From: Promicromonospora iranensis
GTDB taxonomy: Bacteria > Actinomycetota > Actinomycetes > Actinomycetales > Cellulomonadaceae
DNA length: 64,000 nucleotides
Assembly: GCF_028994775.1 (NCBI RefSeq)
Contig: NZ_JAJQMN010000002.1
Location: 62,001-126,000, forward strand
Reading direction: 5' to 3'
Shown here: one piece after another, positions 50,366 through 58,277 of the stretch
Numbering within the stretch: the stretch's first letter is position 1
Layout of the letters: the number at the start of each line of letters is the position of its first letter
Notes under the pieces: generated by a model
The model's input: the letters and a program-made list of their open reading frames with translations, nothing else
Told to the model about the DNA's origin: nothing
Database searches by the model: none
Program-made: the position numbers and the translations under genes

Positions 50366-52312
50366 TCAGGGCAGGTTTGCCGTGGTCTGTTCCCCGTCCG
50401 GCCAGGTCACGGCGGCCTGTCCGGCGGTGAGCTCGAGACGCGGCTGCCCGATGGCGGGCGTGCGCGCCAGGTGGATGCCGACGGCGACCCAGCCGTCGGG
50501 GACCGGTGCGTACCGCGACCAGGGGGTGGTCGTCGGACCGGCCAGCGGTGTGGCGTCGTCAAGGGTCGTCTCGCCGTACACCGGCGCGACGTCGCCCAGC
50601 AGCGGTACCAGCGTCGAGACCAGACCCGGACCTGCGGCCCAGCCGCCGATCCGCAGCGCCGTGGGCTCCGGGGTCTCCGAGGTCTCCGGTGCCGAGACGC
50701 GCACCAGGCGCACCTCCCACGCGCCACGGACCAGGGACACCGTGGTGATCCGGCCCGCCGGGGTCGACGTCCCGGGACGGCCCGAGCCATGGTCCGGAGC
50801 GGTCGGGTCGACCTCGATCCAGTGGGCGTCGGCGGTCGAGGCGAGCACGGCGGCGGTCGAGGCACCGGTGGCCGAGGTCTCGGTCCCGGTCTCGACATGC
50901 TCGACCAGCGAGGGCTCGACCAGCGAGGCGTACGAGAGCTCGAAACCCGTGCGGTGCGTCGCCCGGCCCTCGGCGTCGAGCAGCACGACCGACTGGTCCA
51001 ACGGTGAGGTCCACGCCTCGGCGTCGAGCAGCGGCGAGGTCGCCGTCGAGTAGCCGAAGCGGGCGTACAGGGGCGAGTCGCCGCCGTCCGCCCCGGGTAC
51101 CGCGTGGTCGGTGCCGTGGTTGATCACGCGGACCACGCCGTCCTCGCGCGTGGCGCTGATCGCCCAGCCGGGCGCGGCGGCAATCGTGAGCACGTCGCCG
51201 GCGTCCACCGGAAGCGGCTCGGGAGCGGCGGTCCACACCTCGTGGGATGCAGGGAGCGCGAGGCCGAGCAGGCCCTTGCTCGCCCAGTAGGGCGATCCGG
51301 TGCCGCTGTACCGCTGCGCGATGGGGCGCCACGGCTGGTGCCACCCGAGAGTGAGGAGCCCGTCCGGACCAGGCACCTCGTGGTCGGCGAAGTACCGCAC
51401 GATGCGTGTCGCCGCCTCCCGGAGCTGTCCTGGCCGGCCCACACCCGCATAGGCACCGGCCCAGAACGGCGCCGCGGCCGCGAACCGGTAGGTGAGGCTG
51501 CGTCCCTGGATGAGCGGGGCGCCGTCGGAACCGACGAGGGCGAACGCGTCGTCGAGGTAGCGCGCCAGGTGCTCCCGGTCGACTACCGACCGGGCACTCA
51601 GGTCGTCGCCTGCGGCCGCCGCGACATCTGCGGCACCCGACATCTGCGGCCACAGGGCCGGGTACAGGTGCAGGGCCCAGCCGGTGTAGTGGTCGAAGCT
51701 CCGCTCGGGGCCGTCGGCGAACCAGCCGCCGGGACGACGGAACCGGTCGTGCGCGGCGAGGTCGTGCGCCACGTCGTCGGCGGAGAACGGGCCACCGACC
51801 GACCGCAGGAACGTCTCGACGACGATCCGGAACCAGACCCAGTTGTTGTCCGGGTAGTCCGGGTCGCCCACGACGGAGGCGAGGTACTCGACCGTCCGTT
51901 CCTGCACGTCGGACGACAGGCGGTCCCAGATCCACGGCCGCGTCATGTCGAGGATGAGGGCGAGCGAGGCTGCCTCCACCTTGGCCTGGCCGTGCTCCTC
52001 GGGCCGGGTCCAGCGCTCGGGGTGCGTGGAGTCGGTGCCCGCGGCCAGCCCGGCCGCGTACCGTTCGGCGAGACCCGTCGGGTCCGCGCCGTCCTCCCCC
52101 GCGAGCCGGAAGCCGGCCAGCAGGAATGTGCGGGCGAAGCCCTCGAGGCCGTCGACGGCAGTGCCGTACCCGCCGGGCTTGCCGGGCAGCGTGATGAGCG
52201 ACCCGCTCGGCGACGCGTACGGCCGCACCCCGGCGAGGAGCCGGTCGGCGTAGGCGGCGAGCCAGGCGCGGGACTCCTGCCCGGTCCGCAGGTCGGGGAC
52301 GTGGCCGGTCAT
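50366..52312 (-). CDS. DUF2264 family protein with family C insertion
   Basis: ATG 52312 overlaps the previous stop (ATGA) and gives 648 residues without a signal peptide. The N-terminal half is an (alpha/alpha)-barrel-like DUF2264 region with DNNWVWFRIVVETFLRSVGG, SFDHYTGWALHLYPALW and QGRSLTYRFAAAAPFWAGAY. The C-terminal half is beta-rich, as in heparinase-type lyases. DUF2264 proteins are thought to process uronic-acid-containing glycans; activity here is inferred. Residues about 468-483 (SLVEPSLVEHVETG) are encoded by a palindromic family C element (50888-50907). Confidence 0.83.
   Translation of the reverse strand: MTGHVPDLRTGQESRAWLAAYADRLLAGVRPYASPSGSLITLPGKPGGYGTAVDGLEGFARTFLLAGFRLAGEDGADPTGLAERYAAGLAAGTDSTHPERWTRPEEHGQAKVEAASLALILDMTRPWIWDRLSSDVQERTVEYLASVVGDPDYPDNNWVWFRIVVETFLRSVGGPFSADDVAHDLAAHDRFRRPGGWFADGPERSFDHYTGWALHLYPALWPQMSGAADVAAAAGDDLSARSVVDREHLARYLDDAFALVGSDGAPLIQGRSLTYRFAAAAPFWAGAYAGVGRPGQLREAATRIVRYFADHEVPGPDGLLTLGWHQPWRPIAQRYSGTGSPYWASKGLLGLALPASHEVWTAAPEPLPVDAGDVLTIAAAPGWAISATREDGVVRVINHGTDHAVPGADGGDSPLYARFGYSTATSPLLDAEAWTSPLDQSVVLLDAEGRATHRTGFELSYASLVEPSLVEHVETGTETSATGASTAAVLASTADAHWIEVDPTAPDHGSGRPGTSTPAGRITTVSLVRGAWEVRLVRVSAPETSETPEPTALRIGGWAAGPGLVSTLVPLLGDVAPVYGETTLDDATPLAGPTTTPWSRYAPVPDGWVAVGIHLARTPAIGQPRLELTAGQAAVTWPDGEQTTANLP
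50888..50907. repeat. Family C element inside the DUF2264 gene
   Basis: GGTCTCGACATGCTCGACCA differs from the core at 58209 by one base (T for G). A partial second copy, GGCTCGACCAGCGAGG, follows. On the coding strand it reads LVEHVETG, nearly identical to the rhaB N-terminal peptide. Confidence 0.7.
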
Positions 52313-53331
52313 GCGACGAACTCCATGTCGGCGCGGGTCACGACGCTCCGCGGGGCGTCGCCCCGCGCATACCGCTCCAGCTCGTCGAGCGCGGCAGCGG
52401 TCATACGCCGCGTCTCCGTCCCGAGCGACCCCGCGATGTGCGGTGTGATCATGACGTTCGGCAGGTCGTACAGCACCGACGACGCCGGCAGCGGCTCCGG
52501 CTCGGTGACGTCGAGCATCGCGTAGATGCGGCCCGTCTCGCACTCGCGCTCCAGCGCCGCCGTGTCCACGACCGCGCCCCGCGCCGTGTTGATCAGGGTG
52601 GCGCCGTTCGGCATGAGCGCCAGCTCGCGCGCACCGATCAGCTTGCGCGTCGAGGGCAGCTCGGGTGCGTGCAGCGAGACGATGTCGGACGCGGCGAGCA
52701 GCTCGTCGAGCGGCACCAGCCGGGCGCCGGCCTCGGCCACGGCGGCGGCGTCCGCCAGCGGGTCCGCAACCAGGATCTCGCGCGTCTCGGGGCCGGAGCC
52801 GGGCACGGTCAGCCGTGCCACCACCTGACGCCCGGTCCGCGAGAAGCCGACGATCCCTACCACCCGGTCACGGTTGGAGAGGACGTCGTGCTCGCCCAGG
52901 TAGGACCAGTCGTCACGCCGGGTGCGGGCGATGTTCGCGAGGAACGGCGCCTTCTTGCCCGCCATGAAGATCGCGGCCACGGTGAACTCCGCGACCGGCA
53001 GCGCGTTCTCGGCGACGGCGTTCGTGACGAGGAGCCCGCGCTCCCACACGGCGTCGGACACGAGCGGCCGGACCGTGCCCGCGCAGTGCAGCACCGCGCG
53101 CAGGTTCGGGGCGAGCTCGAGCACCTCCGCGGTGATCCGGGGAGCACCCCACGAGGTGAGGAGCACCTCGACGTCGGCCAGCCGTTCCTTGGCCTCGGGC
53201 GTGTCGTAGGCGGTGACGCGCACCGGCTCGCCGAGCCGCGCGAGCTCACGCAGCCGGGTGTCCTCCTCAGGACCGAACTGCATACGCCGCGCTCGGTCAT
53301 CCATGACGAGCAGGACCTCAGGTCGCCGCAC
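52309..53331 (-). CDS. D-isomer-specific 2-hydroxyacid dehydrogenase
   Basis: GTG 53331 is preferred because AGGAG lies 7 nt upstream; ATGs at 53349 and 53373 are in frame but lack a site. The 340-residue protein has the substrate/NAD double domain, dinucleotide motif GIVGFSRTGRQV (the middle glycine replaced by serine), catalytic Arg in INTARGAVVD, Glu in DVTEPEPLP and His in MITPHIAGS. It reduces a 2-keto acid or oxidises a 2-hydroxy acid with NAD(P). Leading a polysaccharide operon, it may handle a keto acid released from uronates. Confidence 0.87.
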   Translation of the reverse strand: MRRPEVLLVMDDRARRMQFGPEEDTRLRELARLGEPVRVTAYDTPEAKERLADVEVLLTSWGAPRITAEVLELAPNLRAVLHCAGTVRPLVSDAVWERGLLVTNAVAENALPVAEFTVAAIFMAGKKAPFLANIARTRRDDWSYLGEHDVLSNRDRVVGIVGFSRTGRQVVARLTVPGSGPETREILVADPLADAAAVAEAGARLVPLDELLAASDIVSLHAPELPSTRKLIGARELALMPNGATLINTARGAVVDTAALERECETGRIYAMLDVTEPEPLPASSVLYDLPNVMITPHIAGSLGTETRRMTAAALDELERYARGDAPRSVVTRADMEFVA

Positions 53332-53366
53332 CACCGCTCTCCTCTCCATCGAGTCACACGTTCGCC

Positions 53367-53491
53367 TGATCATCTAGACGAACAGTTCCGATCAACTACG
53401 ATCGGACGATGGCCCATTGAAGCCCACGCGATACCGCCTTGGCAAGCCCCTGGCCCCGGACCGGGAATTCCTATACGATCATTTTCGATCA
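53367..53491. promoter_or_regulatory. DeoR-type direct-repeat operators between divergent operons
   Basis: CGATCA-ACTA-CGATCG (53389-53404) and CGATCA-TTTT-CGATCA (53476-53491) are direct repeats with a 10-bp period, the arrangement seen at DeoR-family operators. A weaker TGATCA-TCTA-GACGAA copy is at 53367-53382. The 53476 copy is preceded by CTATA and ends 14 bp before the start codon of the heparinase-like gene. The adjacent DeoR-hybrid regulator is the likely binder. Confidence 0.65.
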
Positions 53492-53505
53492 CTGGAGGAC
53501 AGCAC

Positions 53506-55389
53506 ATGACAGCAGCGCCGCTGCCTGCGCCTGACGTCACCGACCGGGGCTTCTGGGCATCCGGACGGGTGGCCGAGGCCCTCATGCCCACGCTCGCGTC
53601 AGCCGACGCCGAGCGCGGCACCCCCTGGCCCCAGACCCTCGCCTCGCAGTACGCCCGGTTCTTTCGCGACGGCGACCGCACGGTCTACGAGGCACACGTC
53701 GCCGCCCGGCACACGCGCCTCACCCGCGCGACGCTTGCGGCACTGCTCGACCCGCGTACGGACCGCATCGACGAGGTCGTCGACGGGATGCTGCTGCTGT
53801 GCGAGCAGTCGACCTGGTGCTGGGCGGCGCACGACGACACGTGGTCACGCCTCGGCAGGGTCACGCCCACCGTCACCGAGCCATACCTCGACCTCGGGGC
53901 AGGCGAGGTCGCCGCGCAGCTCGCGTGGATCGACCACCTGCTCGGGCCGGCGCTCGACGAGCGCGCGCCCGGCGTACGGTGGCGGATCCGGCAGGAGACG
54001 CAGACCCGGGTGCTGCGGCCGTTCACCGAGCGGCGCGACTGGTGGTGGCTGGGCGTCGGTCACCAGATCATGAACTGGAGCCCGTGGATCCAGGGCAACG
54101 TGCTCGCCGCCAACCTCGCGCTGGAGGAGGACCCGGTCCGGCGTGAGGCGGTCTCGGCGCTCGTCGCGGAGGGGATCGCCGCCTACTGGGCGTCGCTGCC
54201 CGCCGACGGTGGCGTCGACGAGGGTTATCACTACTGGTGGCAGGGCGCCGCCCGCGCGCTCGAGGCACAGGACCTGCTCGGATCGGCCGGGATCGAGCCG
54301 GAGCCGGCCGCGCTGGACCGGATCCGCGCGACCGTCGCCTTCCCGCACTCCATGCACCTCGGCGGCGACTGGTACGTCAACGTGGCCGACGGCGCCGCGC
54401 GTCCGCTCTCCACCTGGCCCTGGAACGTCGTGCACGCATGGGCGCGACGCGTGGGGGACGACGCCGCCGCACAGCACGCGGCCTCCTACCGCGGGCAGCC
54501 CGGCGGCCTGTTCGACGAGCGCGCGTCCCTCCCCCGGGCGGTCCGGATGCTGTCCGACGCCGCGTGGGCTCAGGCCCCCGCGGTCGCTCCGCCCCTGGTC
54601 GGGCGTGCGCACTTCCCCACGACCGGGCTCACGGTGGTGCGCTCGGCACCCGGATCGACCCAGGGCCTCGCGATATCGGTCAAGGGCGGGCACAACGGCG
54701 AGAACCACAACCACGTGGACGTGGGCTCGGTCATCGTGGCGCTCGACGGCGTGCCCGTCGTGGTCGACGCCGGCAAGCCCACGTACCGCGCGGAGACCTT
54801 CGGACCGGACCGGTACGACCTGTGGGTGGTCCGCGGCGACTGGCACAACGTCCCCCGGGTGCGCGGCGTGGAGCAGGCGCCCGGCGGGCAGTTCGGCGCC
54901 CGCGACCTCCAGGTGTCGGACGGCGGGGCGGACGTCGGCCCCTGGCGCGCGCGGGTGGATCTCGCCGGTGCCTACCCCGTGGATGGGCTCGAGCACTGGT
55001 GGCGTGAGGTGGCGCTGGACCCGGCCGCCGAGACACTGACCGTCGAGGACTCCTGGACGTACTCGGGCACGGGTGGGCCGACGTCCGCAGACGGCTCGAC
55101 GGCGTGGCACTGGCTCATCGCCGGTGACGTCACACTCGTTGCCGGCCGGGCTGTGGCCCGGTTCACCCCGGACGGCGGCCCGGCACCGGCTCGCGCACTC
55201 GCCCTGACCTGGGATGCTGAGGCCGCCGACGCCGAGGTCGAACGACGCGAGCTGGACGACCCGGAGCTGGCAGTCGTCTGGGGCGGACATCTGACCCGGT
55301 TGCGGCTGACGGCGCGTACCGAGACGCATTCGGGCACGTTCGGGGTAACCATGAGACCCATCGGGTCCGGACCGCAGGAGGTTGCATGA
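53506..55389 (+). CDS. Heparinase II/III family protein
   Basis: ATG 53506 with GGAGG upstream gives 627 residues with no signal peptide. The N-terminal two thirds form an (alpha/alpha) toroid (DWWWLGVGHQIMNWSPWIQG, DEGYHYWWQGAARALEAQ). The C-terminal part is the heparinase II/III beta-sandwich with the family motif KGGHNGENHNHVDVGSVIVA and HNVPRVRGVEQ. It probably cleaves an imported uronate-containing oligosaccharide by beta-elimination. Its stop overlaps the regulator start in ATGA, so the two are co-translated. Confidence 0.87.
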   Translation: MTAAPLPAPDVTDRGFWASGRVAEALMPTLASADAERGTPWPQTLASQYARFFRDGDRTVYEAHVAARHTRLTRATLAALLDPRTDRIDEVVDGMLLLCEQSTWCWAAHDDTWSRLGRVTPTVTEPYLDLGAGEVAAQLAWIDHLLGPALDERAPGVRWRIRQETQTRVLRPFTERRDWWWLGVGHQIMNWSPWIQGNVLAANLALEEDPVRREAVSALVAEGIAAYWASLPADGGVDEGYHYWWQGAARALEAQDLLGSAGIEPEPAALDRIRATVAFPHSMHLGGDWYVNVADGAARPLSTWPWNVVHAWARRVGDDAAAQHAASYRGQPGGLFDERASLPRAVRMLSDAAWAQAPAVAPPLVGRAHFPTTGLTVVRSAPGSTQGLAISVKGGHNGENHNHVDVGSVIVALDGVPVVVDAGKPTYRAETFGPDRYDLWVVRGDWHNVPRVRGVEQAPGGQFGARDLQVSDGGADVGPWRARVDLAGAYPVDGLEHWWREVALDPAAETLTVEDSWTYSGTGGPTSADGSTAWHWLIAGDVTLVAGRAVARFTPDGGPAPARALALTWDAEAADAEVERRELDDPELAVVWGGHLTRLRLTARTETHSGTFGVTMRPIGSGPQEVA

Positions 55390-56600
55390 CTGAGGAAGCG
55401 CCGCTCCCGAGCGAGCGTCGGGCGCGCCTCATCGCGCGGGTACGGGAGACCGGTTCGGCGCGCGTGAGCGACCTGTCGCGCGTGCTCGGCGTGACACCGG
55501 TGACCGTACGGCGCGACCTGGCCCTGCTCGTCGGCGAGGGCGTCCTGGAGAAGGTGCACGGCGGTGCGCGCATCCCGGCCCGCGACACAGGGCTGGGCGC
55601 GCGCGTCCCGGCCCGCGGCACGGGCCTCGGCGCGCACACCGGCGCCAGCACCGGCATCGTCCAGCCCGACACGGCGCCCTCCGGAGGTACCGACCAGCTG
55701 ACGATCGGCATGGTCGTGCCCTCGATCGACTACTACTGGCCCGAGGTGATCCGCGGCGCGCGGGACGCCGCGCACGGAGCAGCGCGGCTCATCCTGCGCG
55801 GCGCGTCGTACGAGGTCGACCAGGTGAGGCGGCAGGTTGCCGCGCTCGTCGGGGACGACGGCGGACCGGGCGTCGACGGCCTGCTCGTGGCACCCCCTGT
55901 CGACGGTCCCGAGGCCGCCGACCTCGGCGAGTGGCTGGCCGGCCTGAACCTCCCGGTGGTGCTGATGGAGCGGCGCCTGGCGACCGGCCCGTACCGCGAG
56001 CCGCTGGAGTCCGTGGCCACCGACCACGCGCTCGGCTCCGGCATGGCCACCCGGCACATCGCGGAGCGCGGGCACCGGCGGGTGGGGCTGGTCACGTCGC
56101 GGACCAGCCCGACGTCGGCCGCCGTCCGGCGCGGCTTTCTCGCGGTGGCGGACGAGCTGGGACTCGACGTCGTGCTCGACCTGGAGACGGTGCCGCTGTT
56201 CGACGCCGACTGGGCGGACGAGGCCGCCTCCGTGCTGGACAGGTGCGCGGGGGCCGGAGCGACGGCACTCCTCGTGCACTCCGACCGGGAGGCGATCTCG
56301 CTGGTGGAGCAGGCGCAGGAGCGCGGCATGCGGGTGCCGGCGGACCTCGCCGTGGTTGCGTACGACGACGAGGTCGCCGGCCTGGCCGATCCGCCGCTCA
56401 CCGCGGTGCGACCGCCCAAGGCGGCGATCGGCGCGGGCGCACTGGAGCTCCTGACGCGCAGGCTCGCTGCTCGGGCGGACGCCGCTGCCGCGCGTGACAG
56501 CGACGGCGGAGACGCGGTGACCGGAGCAGACCGGCCGGTACACCGCATCGAGCTGAGCCCACGCCTGATCGTGCGCGCGTCGAGCGCTTCCCGCGTGTGA
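55386..56600 (+). CDS. Hybrid regulator: DeoR helix-turn-helix plus LacI-type sugar domain
   Basis: The 404-residue protein starts with a DeoR-type HTH (about 8-60, ARVSDLSRVLGVTPVTVRRD and the family VLEKVHGGAR). A Gly-rich linker with a duplicated PAR-x-TGLGA unit follows (about 60-80). From about residue 103 it is a periplasmic-binding-like domain (LTIGMVVPSIDYYWPEVIRG to DLAVVAYDDEVAGLADPPLT), as in LacI and not the usual DeoR sugar-phosphate isomerase-like domain. Direct-repeat sites at 53389 and 53476 fit its DNA-binding class. It may also act on the convergent rhamnose genes, but no such site is visible there. Confidence 0.87.
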   Translation: MTEEAPLPSERRARLIARVRETGSARVSDLSRVLGVTPVTVRRDLALLVGEGVLEKVHGGARIPARDTGLGARVPARGTGLGAHTGASTGIVQPDTAPSGGTDQLTIGMVVPSIDYYWPEVIRGARDAAHGAARLILRGASYEVDQVRRQVAALVGDDGGPGVDGLLVAPPVDGPEAADLGEWLAGLNLPVVLMERRLATGPYREPLESVATDHALGSGMATRHIAERGHRRVGLVTSRTSPTSAAVRRGFLAVADELGLDVVLDLETVPLFDADWADEAASVLDRCAGAGATALLVHSDREAISLVEQAQERGMRVPADLAVVAYDDEVAGLADPPLTAVRPPKAAIGAGALELLTRRLAARADAAAARDSDGGDAVTGADRPVHRIELSPRLIVRASSASRV

Positions 56601-56654
56601 GGCCGGGGCGCACGTCGAACACCCACCACGCTTGAGGCGGGGGAAGGACCAACG

Positions 56655-56713
56655 CCGGGGAGTGTGTTGCGCTCAGTACACAACGTCTACTGAGCGCAAC
56701 ACACCTGCCCCGG
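56655..56713. terminator. Bidirectional terminator hairpin between regulator and rhaB
   Basis: Arms 56662-56678 (GTGTGTTGCGCTCAGTA) and 56688-56704 are perfect complements; an outer CCGGGG (56655-56660) pairs with CCCCGG (56708-56713). It lies between convergent genes ending at 56600 and 56757. Confidence 0.75.
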
Positions 56714-56756
56714 ACATGCGTCGCCAGTCCTGTCCCCTGGCTTCCCGGCTCGGGGC

Positions 56757-58277
56757 TCAGGGCTCAGGGGCGTAACGCCGAAGCGTGACGCTCGCGCGCA
56801 CCACATCGCGGAGCGCCGTCAGGCCCCCTGACACGACGCCGACCGCACGCGCCTGCACGAGCACGTTCCCGAGAGCCGTCGCCTCGACCGGTCCCGCGAC
56901 GACAGGCAGCCCCGCCGCCTCGGCGGTGAGCCGGCACAGCAGCTCGTTCTGCGACCCCCCACCGACCACGTGCACGGCATCCACAACCACGCCGGCCAGC
57001 GACGACGCCTCCGAGATCGCCCGCGCGGACGCGGCGGCGAGGCTGTCGAGGATCACGCGGGCCAGGGCGGACCGCGTGCCGGGGACATCGACGCCCAGCC
57101 GGGAGACGGCCTCCCCGACCCGGCGCGGCATGTCCCCGGGGGCGAGGAACTCGTCACCGTCGACGTCGATGAGGCAACGGCCGCCCGGCTCCGTAGCGGC
57201 CTCGGCGAGCAGGGCGGTCAGGTCGACGGGCGCGCCGTCCTCCGCTGCCCAGGCCCGCACGCACTCGTCGAGCACCCACAGCCCCATGACGTTGCGCAGG
57301 TACCGCACGGTCCCGTCGAGCCCGAGCTCGTTGGTGAAGTTGGCGGCGCGGCTCGCCTCGGTGAGGACAGGAGCGGGCAGCTCCAGCCCGACGAGCGACC
57401 ACGTGCCCGACGAGATGTACGCCGCCGAGTGCCCGAGCGGGGCGGCCGCGACGGCGGACGCCGTGTCGTGCGAGGCGACGGCGAGCACGGGCACCTCGCC
57501 GAGCCCGGTCGCCTCCCGCACCTCGGGCAACAGGTGCCCGACGGCGGCGCCGGGTTCGACGAGCTCCGGCAGCCGGGCCTGGAGGCCGACGAGCCCCGGA
57601 TGGCTCGCGGCGAGCCGGTCGAGCAGCTCGGCCGACCAGGTGCGTGACCGGGCGTCGAGCAGCCCGGTCGTGGACGCGTTGGTCACCTCTGCGACCCGGC
57701 GGCCCGTGAGCCAGAACGTGATGAGGTCGGGCACCAGCAGCAGGTGCTCGGCCTTCCCCCACTCGCCGGCGGAGCCGAAGACCCCCGCCACCAGCTGGAA
57801 CTCCGTGGTGAACGGCAGGTGCTGCAACCCGTTGACCGCGTAGTGGTCGGCGAACGGGATCTGCCGGTACACCTCGTCGGCGACCCCGTCCGTGCGCGGG
57901 TCGCGGTAGCAGTACGGGTCCGCCACGAGCTCGCCGGCGGTGTCGAGCAGCCCGTAGTCGACGGCCCACGAGTCGACGCCGATCCCGCGGATCGCAACGC
58001 CCCGCTCGCGCGCGACGTCACCCGCGGACCGCAGCCCGTCGAGGATGCCGCTCCACAGCGCACGCACGTCCCAGCGCAGCTCACCGCGCTCATCGGTCAC
58101 CGGCCCGTTCGGGAACCGTCCGCACTCGACGAGCTCGGCCCGCCGGCCGTCGACCACACCGAGCATCACCCGCCCGCTGGTCGCGCCGAGGTCGATCGCG
58201 ACGAACCCGGTCTCGACAGGCTCGACCAACGAACCAGGCTCGACCAACGAACCGGGCTCGACCAACGAACCGCTCAC
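56757..58277 (-). CDS. rhaB: Rhamnulokinase with repeat-encoded N-terminal extension
   Basis: GTG 58277 overlaps the rhaEW stop (GTGA) and gives 506 residues. After residue 24 it is a FGGY-family rhamnulokinase, with FVAIDLGATSGRVMLGVVDG, GIGVDSWAVDYGLLD, VPVLAVASHDTASAVAAAP, YISSGTWSLVGLEL and VVGGGSQNELLCRLTAEAAG. It phosphorylates L-rhamnulose. Residues 3-24 consist of three SLVEPG-like units ending in VETG, encoded by an 18-bp tandem repeat plus a family C element. The family normally starts directly at the AIDLGATSG strand, so this is an added tail. It ends the rhamnose operon. Confidence 0.92.
   Translation of the reverse strand: MSGSLVEPGSLVEPGSLVEPVETGFVAIDLGATSGRVMLGVVDGRRAELVECGRFPNGPVTDERGELRWDVRALWSGILDGLRSAGDVARERGVAIRGIGVDSWAVDYGLLDTAGELVADPYCYRDPRTDGVADEVYRQIPFADHYAVNGLQHLPFTTEFQLVAGVFGSAGEWGKAEHLLLVPDLITFWLTGRRVAEVTNASTTGLLDARSRTWSAELLDRLAASHPGLVGLQARLPELVEPGAAVGHLLPEVREATGLGEVPVLAVASHDTASAVAAAPLGHSAAYISSGTWSLVGLELPAPVLTEASRAANFTNELGLDGTVRYLRNVMGLWVLDECVRAWAAEDGAPVDLTALLAEAATEPGGRCLIDVDGDEFLAPGDMPRRVGEAVSRLGVDVPGTRSALARVILDSLAAASARAISEASSLAGVVVDAVHVVGGGSQNELLCRLTAEAAGLPVVAGPVEATALGNVLVQARAVGVVSGGLTALRDVVRASVTLRRYAPEP
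58209..58272. repeat. Family C element with 18-bp tandem repeats at the 5' end of rhaB
   Basis: GGTCTCGACAGGCTCGACCA (58209-58228) is the family C core. From 58219, an 18-bp unit GGCTCGACCAACGAACCR is repeated three times to 58272. On the coding strand it reads SLVEPG units, in frame. Confidence 0.85.

Noticed and set aside
52438-53505. Upstream extension of the heparinase-like frame
   Set aside because: It runs opposite to the hydroxyacid dehydrogenase gene; GGAGG before ATG 53506 marks the start.
58219-58272. Tandem 18-bp repeat as a possible CRISPR array
   Set aside because: Units are directly adjacent without spacers and are read in frame as protein; no cas genes in the window.
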